The translations under genes and the position numbers were made by a program. A DNA stretch of 64,000 nt from Labyrinthula sp. Ha (lineage: Eukaryota; Sar; Bigyra; Labyrinthulida; Labyrinthulaceae). Position 1 is the first letter of the stretch; each line of letters starts with the position of its first letter. Location of the stretch: contig JAALGZ010000027.1 in NCBI GenBank assembly GCA_015227615.1, positions 62,001-126,000 of the forward strand. Direction: 5' to 3'. Below, in pieces: positions 34,647-44,917 of this stretch. The notes under the pieces were generated by a model. It searched no databases. It was not told the origin of the DNA and was given only the letters and a program-made list of their open reading frames with translations.

Positions 34647-35652
34647 GAGTTTTATCATTTGTTATTTTCATACAATGGGAGTTATTTTCGTCAACGGTTT
34701 CATACGTTGATTGTTCATTACGCGATGAGAAGTATAGGACACCAAAGAAGATCATCAGATACCCAACCAACAACTGAAAACTCCAGTAATACTTAAAGTC
34801 CCTATACAAAACTAAACTAAATAGAACCCCCCAAAGGTTCGCAGTGAGCAGGTTAAGATTCATGGTCGATGCTTCATTTTTGCCCAGAAACTTGGACACA
34901 AGAATATAATATAGAGATAAGATAGAAGTATACAATAAAAAATAAAAAAGAAATGTAGCACTTTGTGCCTGGCGCACTATGGAAAAAGACTCAAATATAA
35001 GCGAGTAGAAAACCGAAATAATAAAACCGAGCGTACCGAGAGTAAACAAAAAATATCTTCTTTGTTGTTCTTTGTCCAGTTCACCATTGTCTTGAAGGAA
35101 ATGTTCTTGGAAAATATTAGAAACAGCGTAGAGAAAACAGCTGCATAAAATAAAAATATCTCCAGTTATTAACGAACTATGTTTTCCATCCTCATTGCTC
35201 TTCTCGAAAGATTTATCAAAAAAAATAGTCAGAGAAAACCCAGCAAAACAAATAAAAGCTCCTAGCTTTTCAGTGACAGTATACTCCCTGTCATAGAACA
35301 TATAAGAAAGTAACATTACAAACAGGGTGGTTGAAGATTGTAGAATAAGAACAGTTGATATATTTCCATAAGTAAAGGCCAAGACTGCAGTTATGTTTCC
35401 TGCCACGTCACATAAGGCTATTAGGAAAAAGGGTAGAGTTAACTTTGGATTGAACATAGTAGGTAAATGTTGAGAGTCGTAGTACAGTAGGCACAAAGCG
35501 AGGTATATACAAGAATTTCTGGAAGCTGGAGGTGACAAGACATTTAGAGTTGAAATTTCTTTGTTTAACAACGCCGAAAATGAAATTAAAAGTGATAGAA
35601 CTTGCCCACCACGAAATGAAGAGGAATCAAACATTGTGTCTGAAATAGACAT
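34633..35652 (-). CDS. SLC35F1/F2-like (EamA/DMT) membrane transporter, 339 aa
   Basis: About ten hydrophobic helices with the pattern of the SLC35F drug/metabolite transporter group: IALCDVAGNITAVLAFTYGN, ISTVLILQSSTTLFVMLLSYMFYDREY, LGAFICFAGFSLTIF, a charged loop, then GDIFILCSCFLYAVSNIFQEH in the second half, which repeats the fold of the first. Substrate is unknown; relatives sit in plasma or endomembranes. The first ~30 residues are Ser-rich and variable, so the true start could be a few Met later, but residue 1 gives a normal cytoplasmic N-terminus. Stop codon TAG overlaps the coding end of the convergent JMJD4-like gene. The next gene upstream on the same strand ends 165 bp away. Confidence 0.82.
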   Translation of the reverse strand: MSISDTMFDSSSFRGGQVLSLLISFSALLNKEISTLNVLSPPASRNSCIYLALCLLYYDSQHLPTMFNPKLTLPFFLIALCDVAGNITAVLAFTYGNISTVLILQSSTTLFVMLLSYMFYDREYTVTEKLGAFICFAGFSLTIFFDKSFEKSNEDGKHSSLITGDIFILCSCFLYAVSNIFQEHFLQDNGELDKEQQRRYFLFTLGTLGFIISVFYSLIFESFSIVRQAQSATFLFYFLLYTSILSLYYILVSKFLGKNEASTMNLNLLTANLWGVLFSLVLYRDFKYYWSFQLLVGYLMIFFGVLYFSSRNEQSTYETVDENNSHCMKITNDKTLNSE

Positions 35653-35817
35653 AGTCTCGTTTTAGCATCGTTGGTGAGTAAGTGAGCATGATATCTAACT
35701 ATTACACAAACATTTAATATTTTAAAACAACTTAAATTTATTAAATGATATATTGCTGATTAATACAATAACTATACGCTACTTCCTTCAATGAAACTCA
35801 AACCTACTCTTGCTGTT

Positions 35818-38499
35818 TTAGTGTAGACCTAACAAATCACCTATTTCTTTTGAGACTTCTGATTCCAGTGTGTCGAATCTAGAGCGTGTGGTGTGTCTCT
35901 TCCCGATATCACTTGGATCACGGTTATCTCCGTTTGGAGACGGAAGGCTAGAAAACTCATAAGAGCTCTCAGGATTGAATGAAAACTCTGAAAGGTCGGC
36001 TGTTGACGCGGCCATGCTACTTTCCCCTGAAGGCTTTCCCGATCCACGGGAACCAAATTGTCCTTGTGGGCTATCAAACGCGCCATCGGGGTTCCTGTTT
36101 TTCAAAAAGGCATCCACAGCAGCTCGTGTAAAAACTAAGCTTTGGAAAGTTTGTCGTATTTTAGGAAGATTAACCTCTCCCTCCTGTTTATCAGTCAGGG
36201 TGGAGTTGGTGCTTTCTTCTTCCTCAGAACCTGCTCTACTCTGTGTTCTAAATACATCGTCAACAGTTCCGAAACTTGATTCGAGGACACTTGGTACGTC
36301 ATTAGATTCAAACGATTGGAACATTGAGCTTGCTGGACTCATGCGAGCAGTTTTGAGGGTACTTCGCGTACTCAGTTGAGCTAATGGTGGACTGTTAAGT
36401 TTGATCTCTTCATGGTCCGAATCATAAGCTTTTTGAATCGCTTCATTAATTACCTCTGCTGTCGTCCGTTGCTCCGGTGACATTTCTTCTGATTGTCTCA
36501 CACGGCTATAAAATTTATCTGCATCAGTGACTTTTTCTATTTTTCTTGTTGGGGCCAATATTTCGCTAGCAGTTTTTCCCCTCTTAAACTGTGCCTTTAA
36601 GTTAATCCCTTCGTGATCTTTTCTCAAGGTAGACGGAAACGTATCGTCTGCTGTAGTTGGTGCCTCTGATACATCACTGCTTAGTTTGGCATGTGGAAAT
36701 GGGGCTCTGTCTTCTGTAACCACTGTTTGAAGCGTTTTTTGCTGCCGAGAAAAATCCATACTAGGGTAGCTTGAATGGGTGCCATTTTCCTTAGAGTTCA
36801 CCGCAGCTTTACCTTTTGTTTTTCCTCGAGATTTAAATTCCTGATCTAAGCTTTCGGAGTCATCAACATCCACCGGGAATGATTCGGCAGATGATATTAC
36901 CTCTGGCAAATTACTTATCAAGTCTGTATTTTCAGAAATATAACTCTGCGCACCGCGCTCAAATACTTGAGAATTAGTTTTCAGCGCAGTTGGAGTTGCA
37001 ACAGAGATGGCATCTATTTTACTCGGGGTAGGAACAACCTGATTAGCCACCACAACACTGTCAGTTACGCGCTTCTGGTCTACTACATTCGACTCGAAAG
37101 ATTTGACGGAGCTTCTACGAGCTCGTTGGAAACCACTGCTACTGAATCGAGTTCCAAGACCAGCATCTGATGTAAAACCAGAGCCAGAGTTCAGTTTCAC
37201 ATTCTTCTTAAACTTCTCTGCTATCTTTCCGACCTTGGGCCAGTTAATGACAGAATCTCTGTTATAAGATTTCGGCTTTGTGTTCACAGCATCTGAACTT
37301 GATTTTTGTGCTTTTTCTTCGAACTTCATGAACGCCTTATTTTCTTTCAGCCGTGTAACAGGCTTATAACTTAATCCTGCTTTTAATTTAAGACTTTCCT
37401 TAGGTGCATTATCTCCAAACTTCTTCATCAGTACATCAGTAGATTCAGAATTCACCTCTGACCTAGTTTGAATCTTATCACCATCATAACCTAATAAAGC
37501 CCTAGAGGATTGCTTCTGTACAGGAGTCAGAGACTGAGCTTTGATGGCTTTATTCTTAGTAACAGATGTCCGTTGAGGCTTTATCTCGACCAACTGCTTA
37601 GAAGGATTTAGTGCATAGGAGTCAGGTCTCCTAATAGACTGAACAGGAGCTCTACTATACTTCGGTTGAAAAAGACCAACATTCCGGATACTATTTCGAT
37701 CTGCCTCGCTATAACGACCTGAATCTCGCATAAATTTAAAGGTTGGCAAGTATGCAACTTTTGTCTTTGCTACATTTACTCCAGGTCTAGACTTGATTTT
37801 TTGTTGTGACGAGTTGCTCTGTTCAAACTTTTCTATTTTCTCTGAAAACTTGTTTTTTTCGGATGTGGGAAAACTATCACTCGGATTTTCTGTTTCCATT
37901 GCCAATGGGTTTACAGATCTTATACTTGATCGCAGTGAAAGAGGGGTTTTTCCAAAACTACTTTCATCCTGCCCTTCTTCAAAGTACGTATTGGAAATTC
38001 TATTAACACCAGATGATAGAAGATTCTCAAAATAAACGCCATCATACTCTTTTTCCTTTCCAATTGGCCTCTGGTTCACCGGTGTTATTTGTATGTCACT
38101 TTCTTTCCTTCCTGAGACCTTTGTAAAACTACCTCTTTTCAAAGTATTCGGAGATGCTTCATCAACTCCAACATTAGGTGAGTTATTCTTCCATTCAGAA
38201 GATAACTTGTAATTAAAATTTCGAAGTTTAGAAACTTTGTTTCTAGATCTTCTACGCACAGGTCTAACACTTCCCGAAAAATCTTCATTCAACTGAGTTT
38301 CAGGCCGCTTTTGTCTACTCTTATTTAAATTCCGCAAAGCTGTGTCCCGAGGAAAAGGTGTTGGTAGATAGTAGTCCTCAAACTTTCCATAGGATGCCCC
38401 TTCTTTGTTCGCTGTGTTCACATTTTTCCTCAATGGTGCTCCTTTTGGCACTGGTTTCTTCTGCCTCTTCCTGATTCTTGGTTTATAAGCAACAGCCAT
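35818..38499 (-). CDS. large basic, Ser/Lys-rich, mostly disordered protein (~893 aa)
   Basis: A long intact frame of low-complexity, charged sequence with no recognisable folded domain. The N-terminus is strongly basic (KPRIRKRQKKPVPKGAPLRK), resembling a nuclear localisation or nucleic-acid-binding patch. The middle has many SS, KS and RS pairs that could be phosphosites. The C-terminal third is acidic and Ser-rich, ending IGDLLGLH. The frame is open to an ATG at 38571, but the 24 residues before Met25 look hydrophobic and random, so I choose the ATG at 38499 (MAVAYKPR). A short NPLAMETENP string recalls the NPLTIP(M) motif in the neighbouring ISWI protein. Function unknown; nuclear or cytoskeletal scaffold is a guess. 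Confidence 0.75.
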   Translation of the reverse strand: MAVAYKPRIRKRQKKPVPKGAPLRKNVNTANKEGASYGKFEDYYLPTPFPRDTALRNLNKSRQKRPETQLNEDFSGSVRPVRRRSRNKVSKLRNFNYKLSSEWKNNSPNVGVDEASPNTLKRGSFTKVSGRKESDIQITPVNQRPIGKEKEYDGVYFENLLSSGVNRISNTYFEEGQDESSFGKTPLSLRSSIRSVNPLAMETENPSDSFPTSEKNKFSEKIEKFEQSNSSQQKIKSRPGVNVAKTKVAYLPTFKFMRDSGRYSEADRNSIRNVGLFQPKYSRAPVQSIRRPDSYALNPSKQLVEIKPQRTSVTKNKAIKAQSLTPVQKQSSRALLGYDGDKIQTRSEVNSESTDVLMKKFGDNAPKESLKLKAGLSYKPVTRLKENKAFMKFEEKAQKSSSDAVNTKPKSYNRDSVINWPKVGKIAEKFKKNVKLNSGSGFTSDAGLGTRFSSSGFQRARRSSVKSFESNVVDQKRVTDSVVVANQVVPTPSKIDAISVATPTALKTNSQVFERGAQSYISENTDLISNLPEVISSAESFPVDVDDSESLDQEFKSRGKTKGKAAVNSKENGTHSSYPSMDFSRQQKTLQTVVTEDRAPFPHAKLSSDVSEAPTTADDTFPSTLRKDHEGINLKAQFKRGKTASEILAPTRKIEKVTDADKFYSRVRQSEEMSPEQRTTAEVINEAIQKAYDSDHEEIKLNSPPLAQLSTRSTLKTARMSPASSMFQSFESNDVPSVLESSFGTVDDVFRTQSRAGSEEEESTNSTLTDKQEGEVNLPKIRQTFQSLVFTRAAVDAFLKNRNPDGAFDSPQGQFGSRGSGKPSGESSMAASTADLSEFSFNPESSYEFSSLPSPNGDNRDPSDIGKRHTTRSRFDTLESEVSKEIGDLLGLH

Positions 38500-38571
38500 A
38501 ATATCAGAAGAGTTCCAAAGGTTGTTTTTATTGTTTTGGTAAAGCAAATATAGGAAACAAGAAGAGCACAC

Positions 38572-41500
38572 AAAACGATATTAGAGCGGTTCTTTGATTC
38601 TCAGCGCAGTCTAATTGGTTTTTCCAGTTTCAGTACATAGTGAGCTCGTTTCTCAAAAGGTTACATTCGAGAAAACATTATACTCAATGAGACATTACCA
38701 TAATGTCTTATTTGTCTTAAGATCTATTTGAGGGGATTAGATTGTAATATTCTCGGTTCGTGTTAAATTGGCCTTAGCTTTGGGAGAAATACCTGTTTAA
38801 TAATTCATCTCGTTAAGTTGTTACTTTGAATTTACATGCTGTTAACAAGAGGGGACCTTCAGTTTCAACTGGAATACTGGAACAACTTTTTTGGTTGGAC
38901 ATTAAATAGCTGTACTCTACTGAGGATATATGCTAAAACCAACCCCTTGAAAGAAAACTCTATAGAACTTAGACAGGGTTGCTTCGTATGCTACTAGAAT
39001 AAAATAAGATACTAAGAATACAGAAGAAGACGTACCAGGCCCGTCACCCAGCATTTGTTTATAAGCGAATTGCAGAATATGTCTCCCTGTTTCTTCACAA
39101 TAAGAGGCTTAATATATTCAAGCTTCGCTAAATCTAGTGTTTCTGTCATTTTTAATGGGGATGATTATTTTTTGTTGATAATGTCTTGATTCATTAATTC
39201 AACTTTTTCTGTTTAACTATTCCACAGTTACTTTGCTTGTCTATTATTGATCAAAGAAAAACATTAATAACCCGTGCTACAGGGCAACATTGTTGTTCTT
39301 CATTTTGAATTTTGAAAATCCTTTTAGTAATAGCAATATGCCTTGAACCAGGTCAAATATCACATTCTCCTCGACTAACTATTTCTTTTTATTAAGGTTT
39401 TCTCAGATTTTTAAGCTAAGATTAATGATTTCGGACCAAACTACCTAAATTGTTAATCTAAGCGTTTCTAATAAGTGCGAAGCACTACAGGTTACAAAAA
39501 TGGCACACATTCAATCGAAAATTCGAACCAAGATTAAAACAGTACTTTTTGGAGAATTGCCCTCATAAAGCAGGCCTTCGTCCAGAGCTGAGGACTATAA
39601 ATGGTAGAGAAAATTTAATAGAGTTTTTTCACGGAGACAATTAAGATATCCTCAAATTTCAGCTTCAGTTGGTGTTCCAACAAGAACAAACCATTAAACT
39701 CAAAATCATCCCTCCACCTCTACTAGTCATTAGTTGTACTAACAATTTATAGTTTTTGAATAAATCAAGAAATGTTTTCCCAAATGGAGAATGAGTTTTC
39801 ATAGAATGCGAACATACTTGAAGGATCTAAAAACGGGATTAGCCCTACTTAGAGTAGAACCTGTGGTTCCTGTCTTATGTTTAAGCATTTTAGGTCATTG
39901 CGATCTGGTTTCCTCTAGGATAGAGGTAACATAGAGAATATTCTCTTGCCGTGGGATGGGCAGTTTACTTCATGATATGTTACCTCACAGAGGAAGATAT
40001 ACTTTGATTTAAAGCCGGCACTATATAAGCAAAGCCACAACCCTGAGAAACTGAAGTCTTTTGCATTGATGCATTATCCAACTTTGGTGAGGCGAATATA
40101 GGCTAGTTTTACTTGTCTATCACGGAAGCAATAGCGTAGCGTTGCCCTCTTATTCTGAGGCACCTAGGGTTGTAACCGACCTTATTTGTTGAGCTTGGCT
40201 TTAAATTTACTAAATAGCTAAACTTTAAGCAACTATTCTCATTGAGCTCCTCGCTGCCCGCAACCTAATCTATTACATGTGAAATTTAATTTCTCGCTCA
40301 AGGCCAGGGATGCATTCTAAGTTATTTAAACCTATGAATAAATGACGCCCATAAAACATTCTTCTCGGCTGATTCTGATAAATTTCAAACGGCTTTGATT
40401 GCTTATAGAATATGATTGATTATATTTTAGAAAGTGGGCCATGTGCCCATGTGCCAAATGATCCAAAGACTTGATTTGATTCTTACCATATGAAAACTTG
40501 AAGAACCAGTCATCTAGCTCGGACATAACCCTTGGGTTTGCTGGCTATATGAAATAATAGCCAAAGTTATAAGGGGTGTCAGATTGTGCTTACTAGAACA
40601 GTTTTTTTGACGAATACTACAATGGCCTATTGATGATGATCCCATATTTTGGAATTGTTAGACCAATTTTAACGCACTTTGTGGGTTAGCAAGATGAGTA
40701 ACCATCATGATCTACCTAGTTAGTTGACTGGAATCTCAGAAGACGAGAAGCATTAATGGTATGAATATGAAATACGAGCGAGTACCGTAAAATGGGGTGA
40801 AAATCAGGTAGTACAAAAATTCAAAGTATGAAAATATCAAAATTATTTATGCTGACTTGAAATTTACCAAGATTGCTTTGACTTATCCTGACAATATTAA
40901 TCTGTAGCATCAATGCCGAGCTTCGCATTCAGGTTCTAAAAGTGCTATATGATCGATGTTAATCTCTGAGTTGCAATATTCTACAGTAACTGGCTTACCG
41001 CTTTATAATAATATTTTTAAAGGTTCTTCTCACCCAGGTTGATACTTATAATTTCACCTCTTGTCAGTGTGCATTTTAGTTACAGCACCACCACCCCCTA
41101 AGACACAAGGGCCACGAGATACCGTGTTTCATTCTTCAAGAAATATGAAACCAAGAATCCAATTTAAGTGAATATAAATGTGTTATCCCGAAGAATAATT
41201 CCACTCTCAAAGGCTTGAGATATTATCAAGTCACTATAGATAGTTGCTAAGCGATCTAGAATATTTCAACTCACATTTTGCTATATTTCAAACCCAGACG
41301 TTGTATTGTCTATTGCTCAAACAAACGGACAGCTTCTATAAGAAAATGATTGCTGATCATTAATTAAGAAAGAATAAGTTCATAAAATTGTTGGTTTTCC
41401 ATGTAGATGTTAGCAATTGCAATAACAGTACTTAAGGTACCTTAGTTTGGTATTTGAAAGATCTCGATATCAGTGATTTGTCGACGTTTTAAGATAAATT

Positions 41501-43162
41501 TTAACTAACACTTCAAGCAAGATATTCCCGATGTTTCCATCTAATGCAAGTTTAGTTTACTTTATTATTAATTCGTGCCTTGCTTTTAAAATACCTAAGA
41601 TAATTTGAAAATAAGATTTTCGGTATCTAAATCTTATCGGCTGTCATTGCTCTTAACCAAAATAATATGATTTAACTGTGATATTAGTTTATCCCTATCC
41701 ACAAGATATTCTGTTGCCCCAAGTTCCTATACTTTAAATAAAACCATAAGAACTTGTCTACGGTTTTACATATTTGTTAGCAAAATCCAAGGGTTTCTTA
41801 AAGACAGAGCCCACTTTCTTACAACTTTATCGCATAGGCAGAATTATACTTTTTCCTTCTGTAATATATTTAGAGTAAATTATTTTGTTGCGTTGCAGAA
41901 TGTTGCCGTAATTAGCTGTATATTCTAAGAAATGCTTCATACAAACTTGAAGTAATGACCCCAACACACGTATATATCAAATAATCAATAATATTAACAT
42001 TGCAAGATTCGTCAATAGAAACCTTTAGAAGTTATATAGTTTCCTTGGCATTGTGTATTCATTCAAGAGAAAGTTTGATTATGCGTCTTTGGGAATAAAA
42101 CCTGGGCTTAATAAGCTTTCATTCGTAATGATTTTAAGCTGCACAAATAAATATAGAAATTTTGCTGTTACGCGATTTAGTAGCGGTTTGTCTTTTTCTC
42201 TTACAGTGTATTATACATGCATATGTAAAACATTTTTTGCAACCTGTACTTCTTCGGTAAGCATAATCCATCTTACGTTATTTAAAATAATTCGGTGCTT
42301 ACATTGTACCATATATAAGTTGCTGCGCCACACAGTAGATAATGAAACTAAGTATATATATTAGGAAATGATACTATAGGATATCTTGACTTAAGTTAAA
42401 AGTATGAATCTTCATAGCTATAGTAAGCGGTATTTGTTGATCTGAAAAGTTAAAAGCATATTTAATTTGAAGTTAGGAGTCTGTGCAATTACTAACGAGA
42501 AAATGAAACCAAGAAAACTTCAAAATAAATAAATACCAATTAAATAAGTTTAACTAATATATTTGAGGACTAGAATACACTTTTAAAAGCAATGTATCCT
42601 ATCAGTTTTAAAGAGGTGAGGTCATTAGGCAAGTTTATGAGATTTTCAGACATCATCAATTTCTCAAGAGTGTGTATACTTCTTAATCCATTTTTTTACA
42701 AAGTGAAAAGAAATATATATGAAAACAGGAAATTTCTTAGAAGAAAATATTTGATGCATCTATCCAACATCCAGAAGTGAGGGCGCTATACAGCGATTGA
42801 TAATAACATATTCTTTTTTTTTGCTTTGTACGACGGATGAAACTACCTGGTGCAAACCTACTAATGTATATTAAAACATTTTAAGATTGGTTTTAGTCAA
42901 TAATAACAAGGGTAATTTACTACAAATGTAAGAAACTCTTTCAATTTAGGACAAAAACCTTTAAGAAATCTGTACCTACGTTCTTTATGGCATTTGGACA
43001 AATTCGTTTTGTCATAGATATCATCAATTCCTATAGTTTTAGATAAATAGAACTTTCACTAAATTTTTAATTAAGATATATAGTTTAATGTTGCTTAATT
43101 ATTAACACTATTATCATTGATGTTATCAGTGTTTCCACAAAAAACTTTCTTTTGATAGTTAT
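38572..43162. other. gene-poor AT-rich region
   Basis: Only isolated frames of 60-105 codons (for example 42053-42364 +, without an ATG start) and none with motifs or sustained coding character. No tRNA, mobile-element hallmark or additional copy of the LTR was seen. Confidence 0.55.
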
Positions 43163-43430
43163 ATATTATTTTGTTGCAGTATGACATTACTGTAAATACC
43201 GCCTAACAATTAATCAATCAATTCAAAACACAGATTTGCAAATTATTCGTTGACGCATATCTCAACAGCCACTACAAGTTAGAAGATGATATTTATAAGA
43301 ATTAGAACTTTAAACTCTAACTTTAATCTTCTCCTTGTTTCTTGCTAATTATCCCAATATTTACTTAGTATACTCCTCTTATTTTATTTTCTCGCAATTT
43401 TCTATTACATTCTTAGTGAAGCTTATGAAG
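43163..43430. repeat. dispersed repeat, copy B
   Basis: Direct-orientation relative of 13212-13480, with many substitutions and small indels. The shared blocks are listed under copy A. Unlike copy A it is not followed by a recognisable reading frame, so the gene it may once have preceded is gone or diverged. It ends about 1 kb upstream of the retrotransposon. Confidence 0.75.
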
Positions 43431-44399
43431 TCTACCATTTGTATTCGGTAGTTTAACAAGAAATATATTTAAGAACAAAAGTATCCGGTACAAAAATATT
43501 TATAAGTTTTGTAATGAGTTTGTTCGTCATGGATTTTAGATGTTTCTAATTAGAAAAGGAAATTTATCTCATATTTTGCTACCTTTGAATATATATATAG
43601 TCAAAATTATCTTTTTAAAGATAATTAAAAATCAAATCTAGATAAATGTTCAATAGGCCACTATTTACTTCCTAAAAAGTTGTAAAGTAGCCTTTTGTGT
43701 ACATTATCGTTCAGCTATACTCGGTACACATATTACAATTCTGTTTGCTAGTTCCTTCAACCCATTGCGAGTTTTTTTCTTGTTTTGATCGTTATAGCTC
43801 AATTTTCTGAAAACTAAAACTATGAAATCCTTAAGTTTGTATATATTATGTGAGTAAATGATCAATCTCCTTTAATTGGTATACTTAAACAAGTAGTATC
43901 CCTCAATAAACAGAAGCTCTTATTAAATACACGATAAATAGATATATAATACATTTCACATCCCTAAAGATAGATTTATATTTATTGATTACTTTTTGGT
44001 AGTTTTTTTAATTAGGAATTCAAAAATGATTTTGACACATTGACAATAAGTAATTGCTGGTTTAAATAAAATCACTCTCATAGTTCGTTTCTTAAATTTA
44101 TGATCAGAATAAAGGTTAGAATCATTTTATTTTTGTTAGTCCTTATCATTGTATTTACCTACTTGGTTCTATATTCACTCTGACATTGGTATATTGTGAA
44201 AAGATTTAAATTCATTCTTGTTTTCCCTATCAGAAATATATCATTAGTGCAAAAAATTAAATTATTACAAATAACATTTTAAATCGCCAAAAGGAGGAAA
44301 AAGCAATGAGCTCGGAGCTAAATAATATTACTTTTTTTGAACGCAGCATGTCAATAAAGGTTATTATATGCAAGTTTTTAGCCCCATAGACTTGATTCT
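43431..44399. other. AT-rich spacer before the retrotransposon
   Basis: No frame above 60 codons and no recognisable element. The retrotransposon inserted at its right edge. Confidence 0.6.
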
Positions 44400-44403
44400 G
44401 AAT
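44400..44403. repeat. putative target-site duplication, left copy (GAAT)
   Basis: GAAT immediately precedes the left LTR and recurs at 54201-54204 immediately after the right LTR if the LTR is taken to end in ACAAA. Four bases is short, but the fit to the shared LTR boundaries is exact. Confidence 0.55.
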
Positions 44404-44897
44404 TGTGTAGATTTAATTGTTAAGGTTTTAGATTACTTGGGCAACTTAAGTAACTCAGTGAATAATATGTAGTAGTTAGGTTATTGTTAACAGTTTGGTT
44501 ACTTGTGCTAGTTAATTGAAGACCTATAGAATAATTATAAATAAAATAGATATCACCTTTGTATTTTGGGCGATCAAAAACAGATTTAATAGTTAATAAT
44601 AAAAGAACGTGAGAACTTGTTATCTTCGTTTCAGAAAACAGTTTCACATAGAATAAAAACCCCTGAGTGCTATCAGCGCCTTGTGAGTTTGGATAAGAGA
44701 GATATAGGAAGATATCTCTGCGTGTGGCTTGAATAGAGCTCAGCGTTTAGTTTTGTGAAAGGATCCCTTAGGAATAAGAGCGATCTGCCCGTATCTTTTG
44801 GCATCATTGGATACGATCAAGCACAGTTGCTTTAGAGCTCGTCGTTGCAACTTATCCTTGCAAGTCTGAACGCTCGAGGGTTTTCCGAGTGTACAAA
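44404..44897 (+). repeat. 5' LTR (494 bp)
   Basis: Begins TGTGTAG and ends TGTACAAA, aligned end to end with 53707-54200; I count three substitutions and no indel. The canonical TG...CA ends would stop at 44895, but both copies share two further A residues. A TATA-like TATAAATAAAA lies at 44536-44546, which would start transcripts in the middle of the LTR. The gag ATG lies only 20 nt beyond the LTR. Confidence 0.95.
44536..44546 (+). promoter_or_regulatory. TATA-like element in the 5' LTR
   Basis: TATAAATAAAA sits about 130 bp into the LTR, a usual position for the U3 promoter. The same sequence is in the 3' LTR. Two of the three LTR differences fall just downstream. Confidence 0.5.
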
Positions 44898-44911
44898 TTG
44901 TTATAACAATT
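44898..44911 (+). other. primer-binding-site region with 12-bp palindrome
   Basis: The 20 nt between LTR and gag ATG contain the perfect palindrome TTGTTATAACAA (44898-44909). No TGG-initiated complement of a tRNA 3' end begins at the LTR edge; the first TGG is at 44919, inside the gag start. Priming may use an internal tRNA fragment or self-priming. Confidence 0.35.
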
Positions 44912-44917
44912 CCTCAG

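Noticed and set aside
35975-36379. 134-codon plus-strand ORF
   Set aside because: Antisense to the long Ser-rich gene; low-complexity codons on one strand leave open frames on the other.
42053-42364. 103-codon plus-strand ORF
   Set aside because: Begins with GTG, has scattered hydrophobic and Cys residues without any pattern, and sits in a gene desert; most likely chance.
44420-44647. 75-codon minus-strand ORF present in both LTRs
   Set aside because: Antisense to the LTR promoter region, no motif, and the two LTR differences in it both change amino acids; it is a shadow frame.
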